Source of the DNA: Nelumbo lutea
Taxonomy: Eukaryota; Streptophyta; Magnoliopsida; Proteales; Nelumbonaceae
Length of the DNA stretch: 64,000 nucleotides
Direction of reading: 5' to 3'
Assembly (NCBI GenBank): GCA_022828595.1
Contig: JAKGHH010000002.1
Span: forward strand, 103,723,254 to 103,787,253
A model generated the notes under the pieces. It was not told the origin of the DNA and did not search any database. It saw nothing but the letters and a program-made list of their open reading frames with translations. Positions 44,881 to 55,855 of the stretch are shown piece by piece. The first letter of the stretch is position 1. Each line of letters starts with the position of its first letter. The position numbers were made by a program, and so were the translations under genes.

Positions 44881-45946
44881 ATGGCTACCAATCAAGAAGC
44901 AAGCAATGTCACCTCCAATATTGGTAGCAGTGGAGTCATATCGCATGGAAGTTCTTCAGTTCCTTCAATTCAAAATGTTCTGCATTATCTCGCAATCAAA
45001 CTCGGGAGCTATAACTACCTACTCTGGCGAGTACAGTTTCTTCCTATTCTCAGACATAATCATTTCAGGGAGATGGTAGAAGGTAAGAAGAAACCTCTTC
45101 CCCTAGAGATTGAAAACCCAATTGGTACCGGAACCATCCTGAATCTAGAATTTGAACGATGGAATGATCTTGATCAGCTTGTGCTAAGCTGGTTAATCTC
45201 ATCTCTTGCTAAAGGAGTGATGGCAAAAGTAGTTGGTTTCTCCATCTTAGCAGAAGTATAGGGAACACTTGCAAAGAGTTTTTCGACCTACTCTAGGTCA
45301 AGGATTTTACAACTAAAAGGACAACTTCAAGGTTTGAAGAAGAGATCTCTATTTATCTCTGCTTACATCTAGCGGGAAAAATCAATCGTAGATAGTTTTT
45401 CCACTGTTTCTGAACCTATAACCAAATCTAATCTAGTTCCTTTTATTCTTGCTAGTCTTGGTAGTGAATATGAATTTATTGTTACTTCCCTTACAAATTG
45501 TCCTGATGCTGATAGTCTTGGCATTCAAGAGATTATGGGATCGTTACTCAACCATGAAAATTGGTTTGAGAAATATTCTCACTTTTTGAATGATGAATCT
45601 GGTAATCCTAATTTTTCTAGCACAAAATATAAAAATTCTTCACAACAAGGAAAACCTTATCAACAGTTTCAACACTTCTCTAATTCCAATAGTAGCTGTA
45701 GTAGGGATAGGGGTTGAGGACCCTTCCCATCCAATCATCAGCAATTTTATCAGCACAATCAACAACAACCATTCTTTCCTCAATTTCTCAATGGAGGTCG
45801 TGGTAATAAGAATTCTGGTATTATATGTCAAGTCTGCAACAAAATTGGACATAGTGCACTACAATGCCACAAAGCCAAGTATGCCTTTGGTTTTCAGAAT
45901 GATAATTCAGCCAGTGATCCTTCAGCATTATGTAGAGGGTTGCGAA
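44881..45946 (+). pseudogene. gag: Copia E gag, interrupted
   Basis: The start is ATG 44881, right after the primer site. The frame holds through the whole piece with stops at 45259, 45370 and 45715 and no frameshift. Early residues LAIKLGSYNYLLWRVQFLPIL are the Copia gag opening (Asn-Tyr then Trp-Lys/Arg). The central block matches the UBN2-type gag domain, and a Gln/Asn-rich stretch follows. The zinc knuckle CQVCNKIGHSALQC is at 45826-45867. About 80 bases later Copia B enters, so protease and the rest of pol are lost. Confidence 0.85.
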
Positions 45947-47119
45947 TGTTAGACAGTCTTTGTATGCCCTTAGCTTCAATCAGAATGATGTACTTTTGAC
46001 AATTATTGTAAATGAATAAAGTGCATATTTGATTCATGTTCTTGTGGTTTGTTTCTATGTTATACCCTTAAACTAGACACTTAATGAGACTCATGTTAGT
46101 TTAGAATGTTCACAGCCGGTGTCCACAACAGTGTATTAGGCCAGGCCTTGTAACAAAGGTTGGGCCAAACCCATGTGGCTGATGTATAGATCAATGCTTG
46201 GGTTCCACGCCATACAAAGACGCCCAACTGGGCAGTAGTTTGGAAGCAGTTTGAGCACATAGACTTATTGGGCCTGAAGCTCATTTCGAACTGGCCTAAT
46301 TTGATTAGTTAAATAGATGGGGCGGATCTGGGATTAAATCAGCAGACATGATAGAATCCTACCCTATCCACTCAGAAAGACCATATCTGAAGTCAAATCT
46401 GGAAACCTCCTGATAAGATCAGGAGAAGGCTGATCTAATCTACAAATAAGATAAGGGTCTTATCCTTATCACTTAAAGAGAGTCCAAATTCAGATAATGA
46501 TTTGAATTAGGAAACTCCTGATAGGATCAAGAGTTGATCTCTTTAAGCCTATAAAAACAGGAGGGGGCGAACCATCCAAGCCACCCCAGAATTTTCAGAG
46601 ATACCAGATTTCAAATTACAGAGAGAAGAATACACAGTGTGACTGCGTCTTCTCCCTGTGATCCCTTCCTGCCACCACCATACTGCCATTTTGTTCTCCA
46701 ACATTATAGGAGTAATCAAGATTGGATCTTGACATCAGTCTTTGGTGAAGGGCTGATAAGAAGTTGTGCTCACTGCCTCCATTGGATTCTTGCTGAAGAA
46801 TTCGGTTCGTGGGACGAACCCTGCTGATTCTGCTCCTCCATCCACTGTGTCATCTTTAGTGGGAGCAGTCTTTGGTGATCTTCTTTAAGTGTGAACACCT
46901 CCATTAAGAGATACTTTTTCTCTGTATCAGGTATATCCCTCTCCTACTGTTTCGTTTCAAATCTGGTTCGGTTTATGGTTCAAGATTGATCATTGAAAAA
47001 TATGATTTTTCTAAAATAGGGAATATGATTCCCAGTTGAAGGGAGAGAAATTTTTGAAATTCGCCCACCCTATTCCGCAAGTTTTGGGCGTCCATACAAT
47101 GGATGTCTCATCCCTTTCA
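45947..47119 (+). repeat. Copia B 5' LTR with internal deletion
   Basis: This 1173-bp LTR begins TGTTAGACAG and ends CCCTTTCA. Compared with Copia A, about 780 bp are missing at about 46124, where CAGCCGGTG jumps to the region before AACAGTGTATT. It keeps a good TATA box (TATAAAAA, 46550-46557), unlike Copia A and C. Confidence 0.92.
46550..46557 (+). promoter_or_regulatory. TATA box of the Copia B LTR
   Basis: TATAAAAA is followed by ACAGGAGGGGG. The matching bases are taacaaaa in Copia A and tatgaaag in Copia C. Confidence 0.65.
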
Positions 47120-47120
47120 G

Positions 47121-47134
47121 TGGTATCAGAGCCA
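47121..47134 (+). other. Primer binding site, tRNA-iMet (Copia B)
   Basis: TGGTATCAGAGCCA, one base after the LTR end. Confidence 0.92.
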
Positions 47135-48642
47135 TGGTTCAAGTCTTGAACCAAACAAACCAGATCTGAAACCTGCGCAATTACGTAGAAGGTGTTCTAC
47201 CATATTTGTGCAGTTTAAAGTTTTTTTTGGGAAATTTGTTCCCAGTTGATGGGCGAATGAACTAAAATTAAATTTTATAAATCTAGAATTTATTTAGAAT
47301 TGTTCTTTATTATTTTCTTGATTTATGGGCTATTCGTACAAATGGAGATCGGAATCTTGATTGGCGTAGTGAACCTGTGATTTGCAGTTTCTATTCATTC
47401 ATTCTGGTCTGTAAATAATTTTTTTTTTATTTTCTACACTGAATGTATATGATTCGATTTGATGTAATATTAATAGAAAATTAGGATTTCTATTTAATTT
47501 GTTAAAACTGCTAAAGGCCCACTTCGCGGATAAAGCTATATGGGCCGAACTGATCAACCCTAATTCAGCCCATATACCTAGATAATATTAATGGTTAATA
47601 TTATGGATTAGAAATGGGCTTCAAATTGGCTTTACAGATATTTAATTGATTGGACCAATTTATCCTTGCATGTGATGTGTGGATGTGTGATTTCCTTCGA
47701 GCATGGACCATAAGAACTTGTTCCATGCAGTTTCGATGGTGGCTCTTGTGCACACCATGGCTTCGAATGGGCTTTACAGATATTTAATTGATTGGATCAA
47801 TTTATCCTTGCATGTGATGTGCTTCAAGCATGGACCATAAGAACTTGGTCCATGCAGTTTTGATAGTGGCTCTTGCGCACACCATGGCTGAATGCACATC
47901 ATTTCCATGGTGTCCCTTTTGGTCATTGGATGACCTCCCTCAGTGGTGGGCCCCACACCTCCTGAAGAGGATAAGTGTGAAACCCTAGCCGATTTGGGCC
48001 CACCAAAATCTGGCTTTATGAAAGTCAGTGGGAGCCACTTTGGTTTGACCTAGATCAAACTAGGGCGTAATTATTGGTCCCTCTAGCTAATATGAGTGCA
48101 AGTGATAGGGAGATTCATATGATGAACTCTCTAATGGCCTTCCATCATTAGCATGAGGATGGGTCCTTCAGTAATGAGGAAACACACCAGAAAATGGGCT
48201 ATCCATTTGCTTTGTCTGAGTGTTCCATAATATGATAGGGGCATCATAGACCGATGTGGGAGGGGTTTCACCAGAAAATGGAAACTCTCTCACGGTACTT
48301 TGGTGTTCACGAATATGATGGGTAAGCACTCACTGGACATAAAGGTTTACCTGAAAATGGCTCTAAACCTTGTCTGACAGAGGCCAAAGGGAAAGCTCAT
48401 ATGATGAATGGATATGATCCTTCACATAAAGGTGGTGGGGTTATGCAGCTGAAACAGTTGGCTCCATGAACCCTATGTGATTTCCCACATTTCCAGAGAC
48501 AACTCATAGTCTCCGTCACTGAGATGGGAGGGAAATCTCAGAGACGAATAAATGAGAATGGAATGTAGATTAAAAGCCATATATATGTAATGAACATGAA
48601 TCAAATTAGGTTATGGACTGATGTTTGCTTTTTTATCAGAAA
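47135..48642 (+). other. Copia B untranslated leader
   Basis: Non-coding and homologous to the Copia A leader. It contains a tandem duplication with a 142-bp period (47631-47890) and the conserved inverted repeat (47879-47887 with 47905-47913). Confidence 0.8.
47608..47890 (+). repeat. 142-bp tandem duplication in the Copia B leader
   Basis: The segment starting TTTACAGATATTTAATTGAT recurs at 47631 and 47773, each followed by the CATGTGATGTG, GACCATAAGAACTTG and GCACACCATGGCT blocks. The other leaders have one copy. Confidence 0.85.
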
Positions 48643-49508
48643 ATAGCAAACAGACAATTTGCAAAGCTTCTTGACGACAACAAGCTGAAGGGCCCAAACT
48701 ATGCCGACTGGTACAGAAACCTTATGCTGGTCCTAACTTTCGAGAAGTTAGACAAAGTGGCTAAAAATCCTGCCTCGGAGCGTCCGGGTCATAGGGCTTC
48801 TGAGGCCCGGAGGAGAGACTATTAGGACTGGGAGGAGAAAAACTCCCTTGCCTAGTGCATTGCCTCATTAGACAATCCGATACAGAGGCAGTTCGATCAG
48901 ATCGAGCTCGCCAAGGACATATTGGTAAGTTTAAGAATGATGTATGAAGAGCAGGATCGCTCTACTCGCTAAAAGGTCTTGAAACAGTTCATGACCGCTC
49001 AAATGTCCAAAGGGCAACAAGTTCATGACCATTGTCTTCGGATGATGGGCTACATCAATGAGCTTGAAGCTCTTGGATCTGGGCTGGATCTTGCGACCTA
49101 GATAGACGCCATCCTTAATTCTTTGCCTCATTCCTTTAATCCGCTCATCATGAATTATAACATGAACAAGCTAAATGTCAACCTACAAGAGCTCAGCAAT
49201 ATGTTGCAATGAGTGGATGAACTGATTAAAAAGGATGAGCCTGTAGCTATGCTTGTTGAAGCTAGCAAGACAAGCAAGAGAAAGAGGAAGGCAAAGAAGC
49301 CTCAGAAGAAAGCCACTAAGGGTAAGAAGTAGAAGAAAAACAAAGCATCAGATGCCTGTCACTTCTGCCTACAGACCGGCCACTGGAAAAGGAACTGTCC
49401 TGCCTACCTGGAATCCATGAAAGGTAATTTCGAATCTTGTGTTATTGAAACCAATTTATTGGTTGCTTCTACGTCCTGGTGTATTGACTCCGGGGCTTCA
49501 ACTCATGC
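48643..49508 (+). pseudogene. gag: Copia B gag and remnant of protease
   Basis: The expected start codon is ATA (48643-48645) where Copia D has ATG, so translation would not begin normally. The frame shows the gag opening FAKLLDDNKLKGPNYADWY, several stops (near 48824, 48856, 48970, 49100 and 49210), the Lys-rich stretch and the zinc knuckle CHFCLQTGHWKRNC (about 49363-49404). The protease motif IDSGASTHA is present, but the rest of protease is removed by a deletion at about 49508 that joins it to LCADGYSV in another frame. Not functional. Confidence 0.85.
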
Positions 49509-50520
49509 TATGTGCGGATGGTTATTCTGTATTATTTAGTAATACGATTACTATTAAAAGAAACAACAGATTCATCGCATACGGGGAACTAGAGAACGGT
49601 CTCTATGTTCTACATCCTTCTCTAGAAACTAACATAACCGAAACTACGTTGGCTGAAATCCCCAAGAAAAGAGTCCGTGATACAGTTAATCCCACATGCC
49701 CGTGGCATTACCGACTTGGCCATATCGGTGTTGACCGAATCACAAGGCTGGTAAAGGATGGTCCTTTGGATTTTCTAACTGTAGAAGATCTTCCCACTTG
49801 TGAGCCTCACCTACAAGGTAAGATGATGAAACGACCATTTAACGGTAAGCCTGGAAGATGTACAGGCACACTTGACCTTATACATAGTGATGTATGTGGT
49901 CCCCTGAGTGTTAGGACATGCAATCAACATGTGTATTTCATCACCTTTACCGATGATTTCTCACGATATGGTTACGTGTACCTAATGAGACATAAATCTG
50001 AATCCTTTGAAAAGTTCAAAGAGTTCAGACAAGAGGTTGAGAAATAGTTAGGAAGAGAAATTAAAGCCCTTCGATCAGATCGAGGTGGCGAGTATCTCTT
50101 TGATGAATTCAGGGACTACTTAAAGGACAATGGGATAGTATCGCAGTTGGCTCCTCCTGCTACACCACAACTTAACGGTGTTTCAGAGAGGAGGAATAGG
50201 ACCTTATTGGATATGGTCCGGTCACTTCTCATACATTCAGAGTTACCCACATCCTTTTGGGGTTACGCATTAGAGACTGTGATTTACGTGCTGAACCGGG
50301 TTCCAACCAAATCGGTTTTGAACACTCCATATGAACTTTGGACCGGAAAGAAACCAAGTGTCAGACACTTGAAGATTAGGGGTGGTCTCGCACACGTTAA
50401 AAGAATGAGTGCAGACAAGTTGGAATCTAAGACTAGCCGTTGCCTATTTGTAGGCTACCCAAAAGGCACTGTGGGTTAACTATTCTATGACCCAAGTGAG
50501 CAGAAGGTGTTTTGCAGCCG
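49509..50520 (+). pseudogene. Copia B GAG-pre-integrase and integrase
   Basis: The HHCC region is present (WHYRLGHIGVDRITRL ... CEPHLQGKM); the second Cys of the usual CEPCLQGKM is His here. The integrase core shows [16 protein letters not shown] and [14 protein letters not shown], giving D, D and E. A TAG at 50045-50047 replaces CAG after VEK, and a stop near 50478 follows KGTVG. This stretch includes the 177-bp segment that Copia A lacks, so it served as the reference for that deletion. Confidence 0.88.
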
Positions 50521-52241
50521 GAATGCACAATTCTTGGAAACTGATTACATCCTGGACACCCATCGTCAGGAAGTAGTTCTTGATGAGGAGAGCTCAGGAG
50601 CAGTGGGAGATGTCCCACAAGTTCTAGGTAGTGACCAACCTAGAAGATCCACTCGGGTATCCAGGCCACCAGTCCGTTATGGTTATGACCAGGATAGTTA
50701 CATGGTGGAAACCTTGACTAGTGAAGAGGATCCCATGACTTACGCGGAAGCTACGTTGGACATAGATTCCCAGAAGTGGGTGGAGGCCATGAGAGCTAAG
50801 ATGGACTTAATGGAGACCAATGGAGTCTGGACTCTAGTAGATCCACCCTCCGGGGTAAAAGCAATTGGTTGCAAATGGATTTACAAGAGGGAGAAGGGCC
50901 CCGATGGTAGGGTTGAGACCTACAAAACTCGTCTGGTGGCGAAAGGGTACACTCAGAAAGAGGGCATCGATTATGAGGAAACCTTTTTGCCTGTGGCCAT
51001 GCTTAAATCCATTAGGATCCTTCTAGCTGTAGCAGCATACGATGACTATGAGATTTGGAAAATGGATGTCAAAACTGCATTCCTGAATGGAGATCTTACT
51101 AAAGATATCTATATGCAGAAGCCACATGGCTTCATTGATGCTGGTCAAGAACACATGGTATGTAAACTTAACAGATCCATTTATGGACTTAAGCAAGCTT
51201 CTAGAAGTTGGAACATCCGTTTTCATTCTACTGTCAAATCGTTTGACTTCAAGCAGAATCCGGATGAGCCCTTTGTTTATAGGAAGTCCAGTGAAGATAA
51301 GGTAACTTTATTGGTTTTGTATGTAGATGACATTCTACTCATTGGGAATGATGTAGGAATGTTAACTATGGTGAAAGTATGGCTTTCGCAACAGTTCTCC
51401 ATGAAAGATCTTGGAGAAGCCTCCTATATACTGGGTCTTCGATTCTATAGAGATAGATCGAAGCGGATAATAGGATTATCCCAATCTGCTTACATTAACA
51501 AAATAGTCAAAAGATACAGCATGGAGAACTCCAAGAAAAGAAATGTTCCTTTCAGGCACGGAGTCAATCTCTCCAAGAAGATGTCTCCCAAGACTTCTGA
51601 GGAGATTGAGGGCATGAAGGACGTTCCCTATGCCTCTGCCGTAGGGAGCATCATGTATGTCAGGGCAGGAGCACTGGATCGCTGTGAAAAATATACTCAA
51701 ATACCTACGAAGAACAAAAGAGTTTTGTTTGGTATTCGATGGTAGTTCACTATAGATTCAAGGGTATACTGATGCCGATTTCCAGTCGGATCCAGATTAT
51801 AGAAAGTCTACATCTGGATATGTTTTCATGATAGGATTGTGTGTTGTTTGCTGGAAAAGTAGCAAACAGGGGTCCATGATAGACTCCACAACCAAAGCCG
51901 AATACATTGCCGCAAGCGAGGCTGCCAAAGAAAATGTGTGGATTAAGAAGTTCATCCACGAGTAGGGAGTAGTTCCATCCAACACATCACCCATCTCGTT
52001 GTTGTGCGACAACAATGGAGCAATTGCTCAGGCTAAGGAGCCACGAGCCCACTCAAAATCAAAGCACATCGAGAGGAAGTACCACGTACTGCAAGAGATT
52101 GTTAGTAGAGGGGATGTCCTGATTCAGAAGGTAGCGTCAGCGGAAAATGTAGCAGAGCCATTGACGAAGCCACTATCATAGAAAGTGTTTGAGAAACACG
52201 TGGAAAGCATGGGACTTCGGCCTGTACCAGATTGGACCTAA
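50507..52241 (+). pseudogene. Copia B reverse transcriptase and RNase H
   Basis: Open from 50507 through RT (KGYTQKEGIDYEETF; KMDVKTAFLNGDL; YVDD at 51320-51331) to about 51659. There a deletion of about 66 bp, relative to Copia A 15776-15841, shifts the frame. RNase H follows in another frame with YTDADFQSD, the STTKAEY block and LLCDNN, plus stops near 51752, 51964 and 52179. It ends PDWT at 52241. Integrase lies upstream in the usual Copia order. Confidence 0.88.
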
Positions 52242-52255
52242 GTGCAAATGGGAGC

Positions 52256-52342
52256 TGTTAGAGTCTTTGTATGCCCTTAGCTTCAAAAAAATGATGTACT
52301 TTTGACATTTATTGTAAATGAATAAAGTGCATATTTGATTCA
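52256..52342 (+). repeat. Copia B 3' LTR, first 87 bp
   Basis: It starts TGTTAGAGTCTTTG right after the PPT and ends at the Athila3 LTR. ATTCA at 52338-52342 is the likely target copy for Athila3, whose partner lies outside the window. Confidence 0.88.
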
Positions 52343-53875
52343 TGTTGGTGGGTGCCGAACCCAACCAAAGATAAATAGTATTGCTCTGGGTTAATAATTT
52401 GTAGATAGTGATGAGCAAGGTCGTTCTCCACAGGGATTGGGTGGATTTATTTCCAAGTAGATGGATTAAGGGGGGTTGTAAAGCAAAGAGAAATAAGAAA
52501 ATAGCAGAAAATAATAGAAAACAAAGATTAAATTGATGGGAGATTGCTTCCGGTTGAAGGGACAAGTTCAACTTTGATTCGTAGCATTGATCCTTGATGC
52601 AAAGATAGATTCATATGTTTATGAATAAATTGGTTATATCTATTAACAAGCTCTAACAGCCAGCCTCTACTCTTATTATTCGACAACCAAAACAAGCTCT
52701 TTGATTGCTTCCCTTATTAATAGGCAGTCCTAAACAAGCTCTTAGGATTTAACCTATTAATAGAATTAAGAGGGGAGAGACGCAATTCTGGTCAGTGATC
52801 TCACAAGCTCGGATCGTTTAAACCAGATCATATATTTTCCTAAGATAGATCGAAAACTTTTTTGCAATCAATTTATGTTAGTTGCCACCATGATCGAACC
52901 TACCAATCATATACGAAACTGGAGGTTCAATTGGCCATGGATTATTTCCATTGAATGAGCAAGGGGCCCTTCTTGCTTTATCAATGAAAATAATCCTCAC
53001 AGTTAATTCGCAGAAAACATATGAATACCCATAAAGAATGAACTGAAATAAAAATCAATTAGATCTCACAATGTTACAGAATCAATGCTTCCCTAACCCT
53101 TCAACCAGAAATAAAAACTTACAGACACTTCATAATGAAATCGCAGTTTCCAGATGAGAAAGGGGGTGAACTCTTGCTTCTTCCTCCTTGGTTGCTGATT
53201 TCTCTCTCCGAAGAATGAAGCTCTCTTGGAGGAAAATTGATGCCTTGGGTGCTGGTCCACCCCCGCTTTATATAGATTTGGGGAGAGGGCTGCTCTCCAA
53301 ATCCCTTAAGGAGATTATCGTCAAACTGGAAAGTCCTATTCTAATTTGAACTTATCCTACCTAACTCTTATCTCTTATCTTTTTAGGATTACAATTTGAG
53401 AATTTAAATCTGATAAAACTCTTTTATTGAGATCACATTCAACTTCTATTCTAATGGGACTCTTGGATCCTAAATTCGAACTGGGCTTCTCTAACAATTC
53501 GGGCTTGCTTCAAGACTCTTCTACGAAATGGACTTCAGCTTGTGAAATGGGCCTTGTTGCGAAATTGCCCCGACTTTGGGCCCGAATTCGTCTTTGCTGC
53601 GAACCGATTCTTCCAAAACCCAAAACGTAAATGTTGCGGGCCTTTTCCGTATCTTTCCAGTGCTTCTTGAATTGTCCAAATTGGAGTCTGTAATTGAGAG
53701 TTATGTCCAGATCACTGATCGGTGCCAAAACTATGCAAATCATCCGATTAGCCTTATTTTCTTTCAATCGCCTTTTTGCTTGCCCTAAATCAAAATACAA
53801 GAGTAATGAGTCCAATTAGGCACCAATTAAGTGTAAAATACTGAATATTGAGGGATAAAGATTTGACAAATTTTA
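52343..53875 (-). repeat. Athila3 3' LTR, main part
   Basis: Reverse complement of the Athila1 LTR: it starts TGTTGGTGGGTGCC and stops at TTTTA (53871-53875), where Copia C enters. The last bases of the LTR are at 63286-63294 (ACTCTCATCA in reverse gives TGATGAGAGT). The reverse TATA box is at 53267-53274. No gene. Confidence 0.92.
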
Positions 53876-54512
53876 TGTTAGACAGTAAAGTATGCCCTTA
53901 GCCTCAATCAAAATGATGTACATTATGAATTTATTGTAAATGAATAAAGTGCACATTTGATTAATGTTCCTATGGTGTGTTTCTGTGTTATACCCTTAAA
54001 CTGGACACTTAATGAGACTTGTGTTAGTTTAAAATGTTCACAGCCATTGGGTAAGTCTGGGGAGATTTATCCTGCCAAGGCTAACACTGGTGTGCGGCCA
54101 ACTGTTGGGGTGGCTTGTCTTAGCGACCAGAGTGTGACCCGAAGCACATGCATTGTTGGAATAATAGAACCTTAAAACCAGACTAGATTTTTAGTATTGC
54201 CCTGGACCTTGGAGATAGATGGGCAAAACTGGAAAGTTACACCTAACCCCTAGACTCGATTATGAGACTACACTAGATGTCGGATTGGGCTGTCTTTGAT
54301 GTACCATTCAGTGAGATCCTTAGTGGGGGTCAAAACCTGGATATGTTGGGACAGTCCGAGAATTCATCTGAGTGTGTGATCATAGTGACAGGGTCAGCCC
54401 CTTTGTCGGACAAAGGTAATGATCAGGGATGCACTCTCTCTGATGGAAACCAAGACTGTGGGCAACCGATTTCAATTGTTGAGATTTTGTTTTGCAAATT
54501 ATATTTATATAA

Positions 54513-54567
<55 letters not shown>

Positions 54568-55840
54568 ATGGTTTCGAAATGATTTGCAAAAGGTTTTAAT
54601 TCCCAGGATCCATGTAAGCAGAGAGTGCAACATTGTTCCTTGCAGTCGAGGGAGAGGTCCTCCCTTGTCGGGCAGTGTTTGATCATTATGGGCTGAGAGG
54701 TTAAGTGTAAGACCATTGAGGATAATACCTGATGGGCTAATCTTGCATCTGCCCACAGTCCCTGGGTGTTACAAGGTGGCTTGGCCCAGGGACCACTTAG
54801 GGTAAGTGTTGGGCCCATAGAGCCCATAAGATGGGTTTCAGCGGGTGCACTGTCCATAACAGTGTATTCGGCCAGGCCTTGTAACAAAGGCTGGGCTGAA
54901 CCCATGTGGCTGATGTGGAGATCAATGTTTGGGTCCCATGCCATACAAGGAAGCCGAACTGGGCAGCAGTTTGGAAGGCTAAGTGAGTACATAACCTTAA
55001 ATGGGCCTTAAGCCCATTTCGAACTGGGCTGATTTGATCAATCAATTAAAAAGGGAAAATTCTGAGATGGATCAGCTGATAGGATTGAGCCTAGACCTTA
55101 TCCACTTAGGGAGTCCAAGATCTAAATGAGATTTAGATCTGGAAGCCTCCTAATTAGATTAGGAGATGGCTGATTTGATCTGCAGATAAGATAAGGGTTA
55201 TCCCTTATTACTTAAAGGGACTTCTAATCAAAATATGATTTGGATTAGCAACTCCTAATGGGATTAGGAGCTGATCCCTTTAAGATTATGAAAGGAGAAT
55301 GGGGTGAAAAACTATTAGTGATTGATATTCAATTCTCTTAAGAGCTAAAATCATAAGAAGAGAGAATTCTGCACCCTGCGAATACTCTCTTGCCGCCTCC
55401 TTCCCGCCGCCGCCATTACCTTCAGTTCGATCTCCAGTTCTTGGGAGAAATCAAGATCTGATCTTGATTCCAATCTTTTGGGAAAAGATTGGTTGGAGCT
55501 GTACTCACAAGCCATCTAGTTGATTCTTGCGAAGGGTCAAGTTCTTTTGGAAGAACATTGCTGATTCTGTTCCATCCTGCACTGCGCCATCTTCAGTGGG
55601 AGCAGATTTTGGATCCTTCCTTGTCCGTGAACACCTCCATTCGGAGATACTATTTCTCTGTATCAGGTACATCCTCCCTTCTACTCCTTTTGGTTCATGG
55701 TTCAAGATTGATCCTTAAAAAATATGTTTTCTAAAATAGGGAATTCGATTCCCTGCAAAGATGAGAGAAACGTTTTTGAAATTCGCCCAGTCCATTCCAC
55801 AAGACTTGGGCATCCATGTGATGGATATCCCATCCCTTCA
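53876..55840 (+). repeat. Copia C 5' LTR
   Basis: A 1965-bp LTR with an AT microsatellite of 25 repeats at 54515-54564. The TATA position reads TATGAAAG. Peptides with runs of Ile-Tyr across the microsatellite are artefacts. Confidence 0.93.
54515..54564. repeat. AT microsatellite, 25 units
   Basis: An uninterrupted AT run inside the Copia C 5' LTR. The partner in the 3' LTR (61949-61988) has 20 units; the matching place in Copia A is a short imperfect AT stretch. Confidence 0.95.
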
Positions 55841-55841
55841 G

Positions 55842-55855
55842 TGGTATCAGAGCCA
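55842..55855 (+). other. Primer binding site, tRNA-iMet (Copia C)
   Basis: TGGTATCAGAGCCA, one base after the 5' LTR. Confidence 0.92.

Larger units (their letters stand above)
44654..45946 (+). mobile_element. Copia E: 5' part of a short-LTR Copia element
   Basis: A short LTR (44654-44865), a degenerate tRNA-iMet primer site and gag are present. Everything after the zinc knuckle is cut off by Copia B at 45947. The gag type and the 0.2-kb LTR differ from the other Copias here, so this is another lineage. Confidence 0.8.
45947..52342 (+). mobile_element. Copia B: BARE-1/Angela-like element, 3' LTR truncated
   Basis: 5' LTR 45947-47119 (with a large internal deletion), primer site, leader with a tandem duplication, degraded gag-pol and only the first 87 bp of the 3' LTR, which Athila3 interrupts at 52343. 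The left target site copy would be GCGAA (45942-45946). The gag ATG has become ATA, and there are several stops and two deletions in pol. It sits in the gag of Copia E. Confidence 0.92.

Noticed and set aside
54277..54992. ORFs with long Ile-Tyr runs on both strands
   Set aside because: They are translations of the AT microsatellite in the Copia C LTR.
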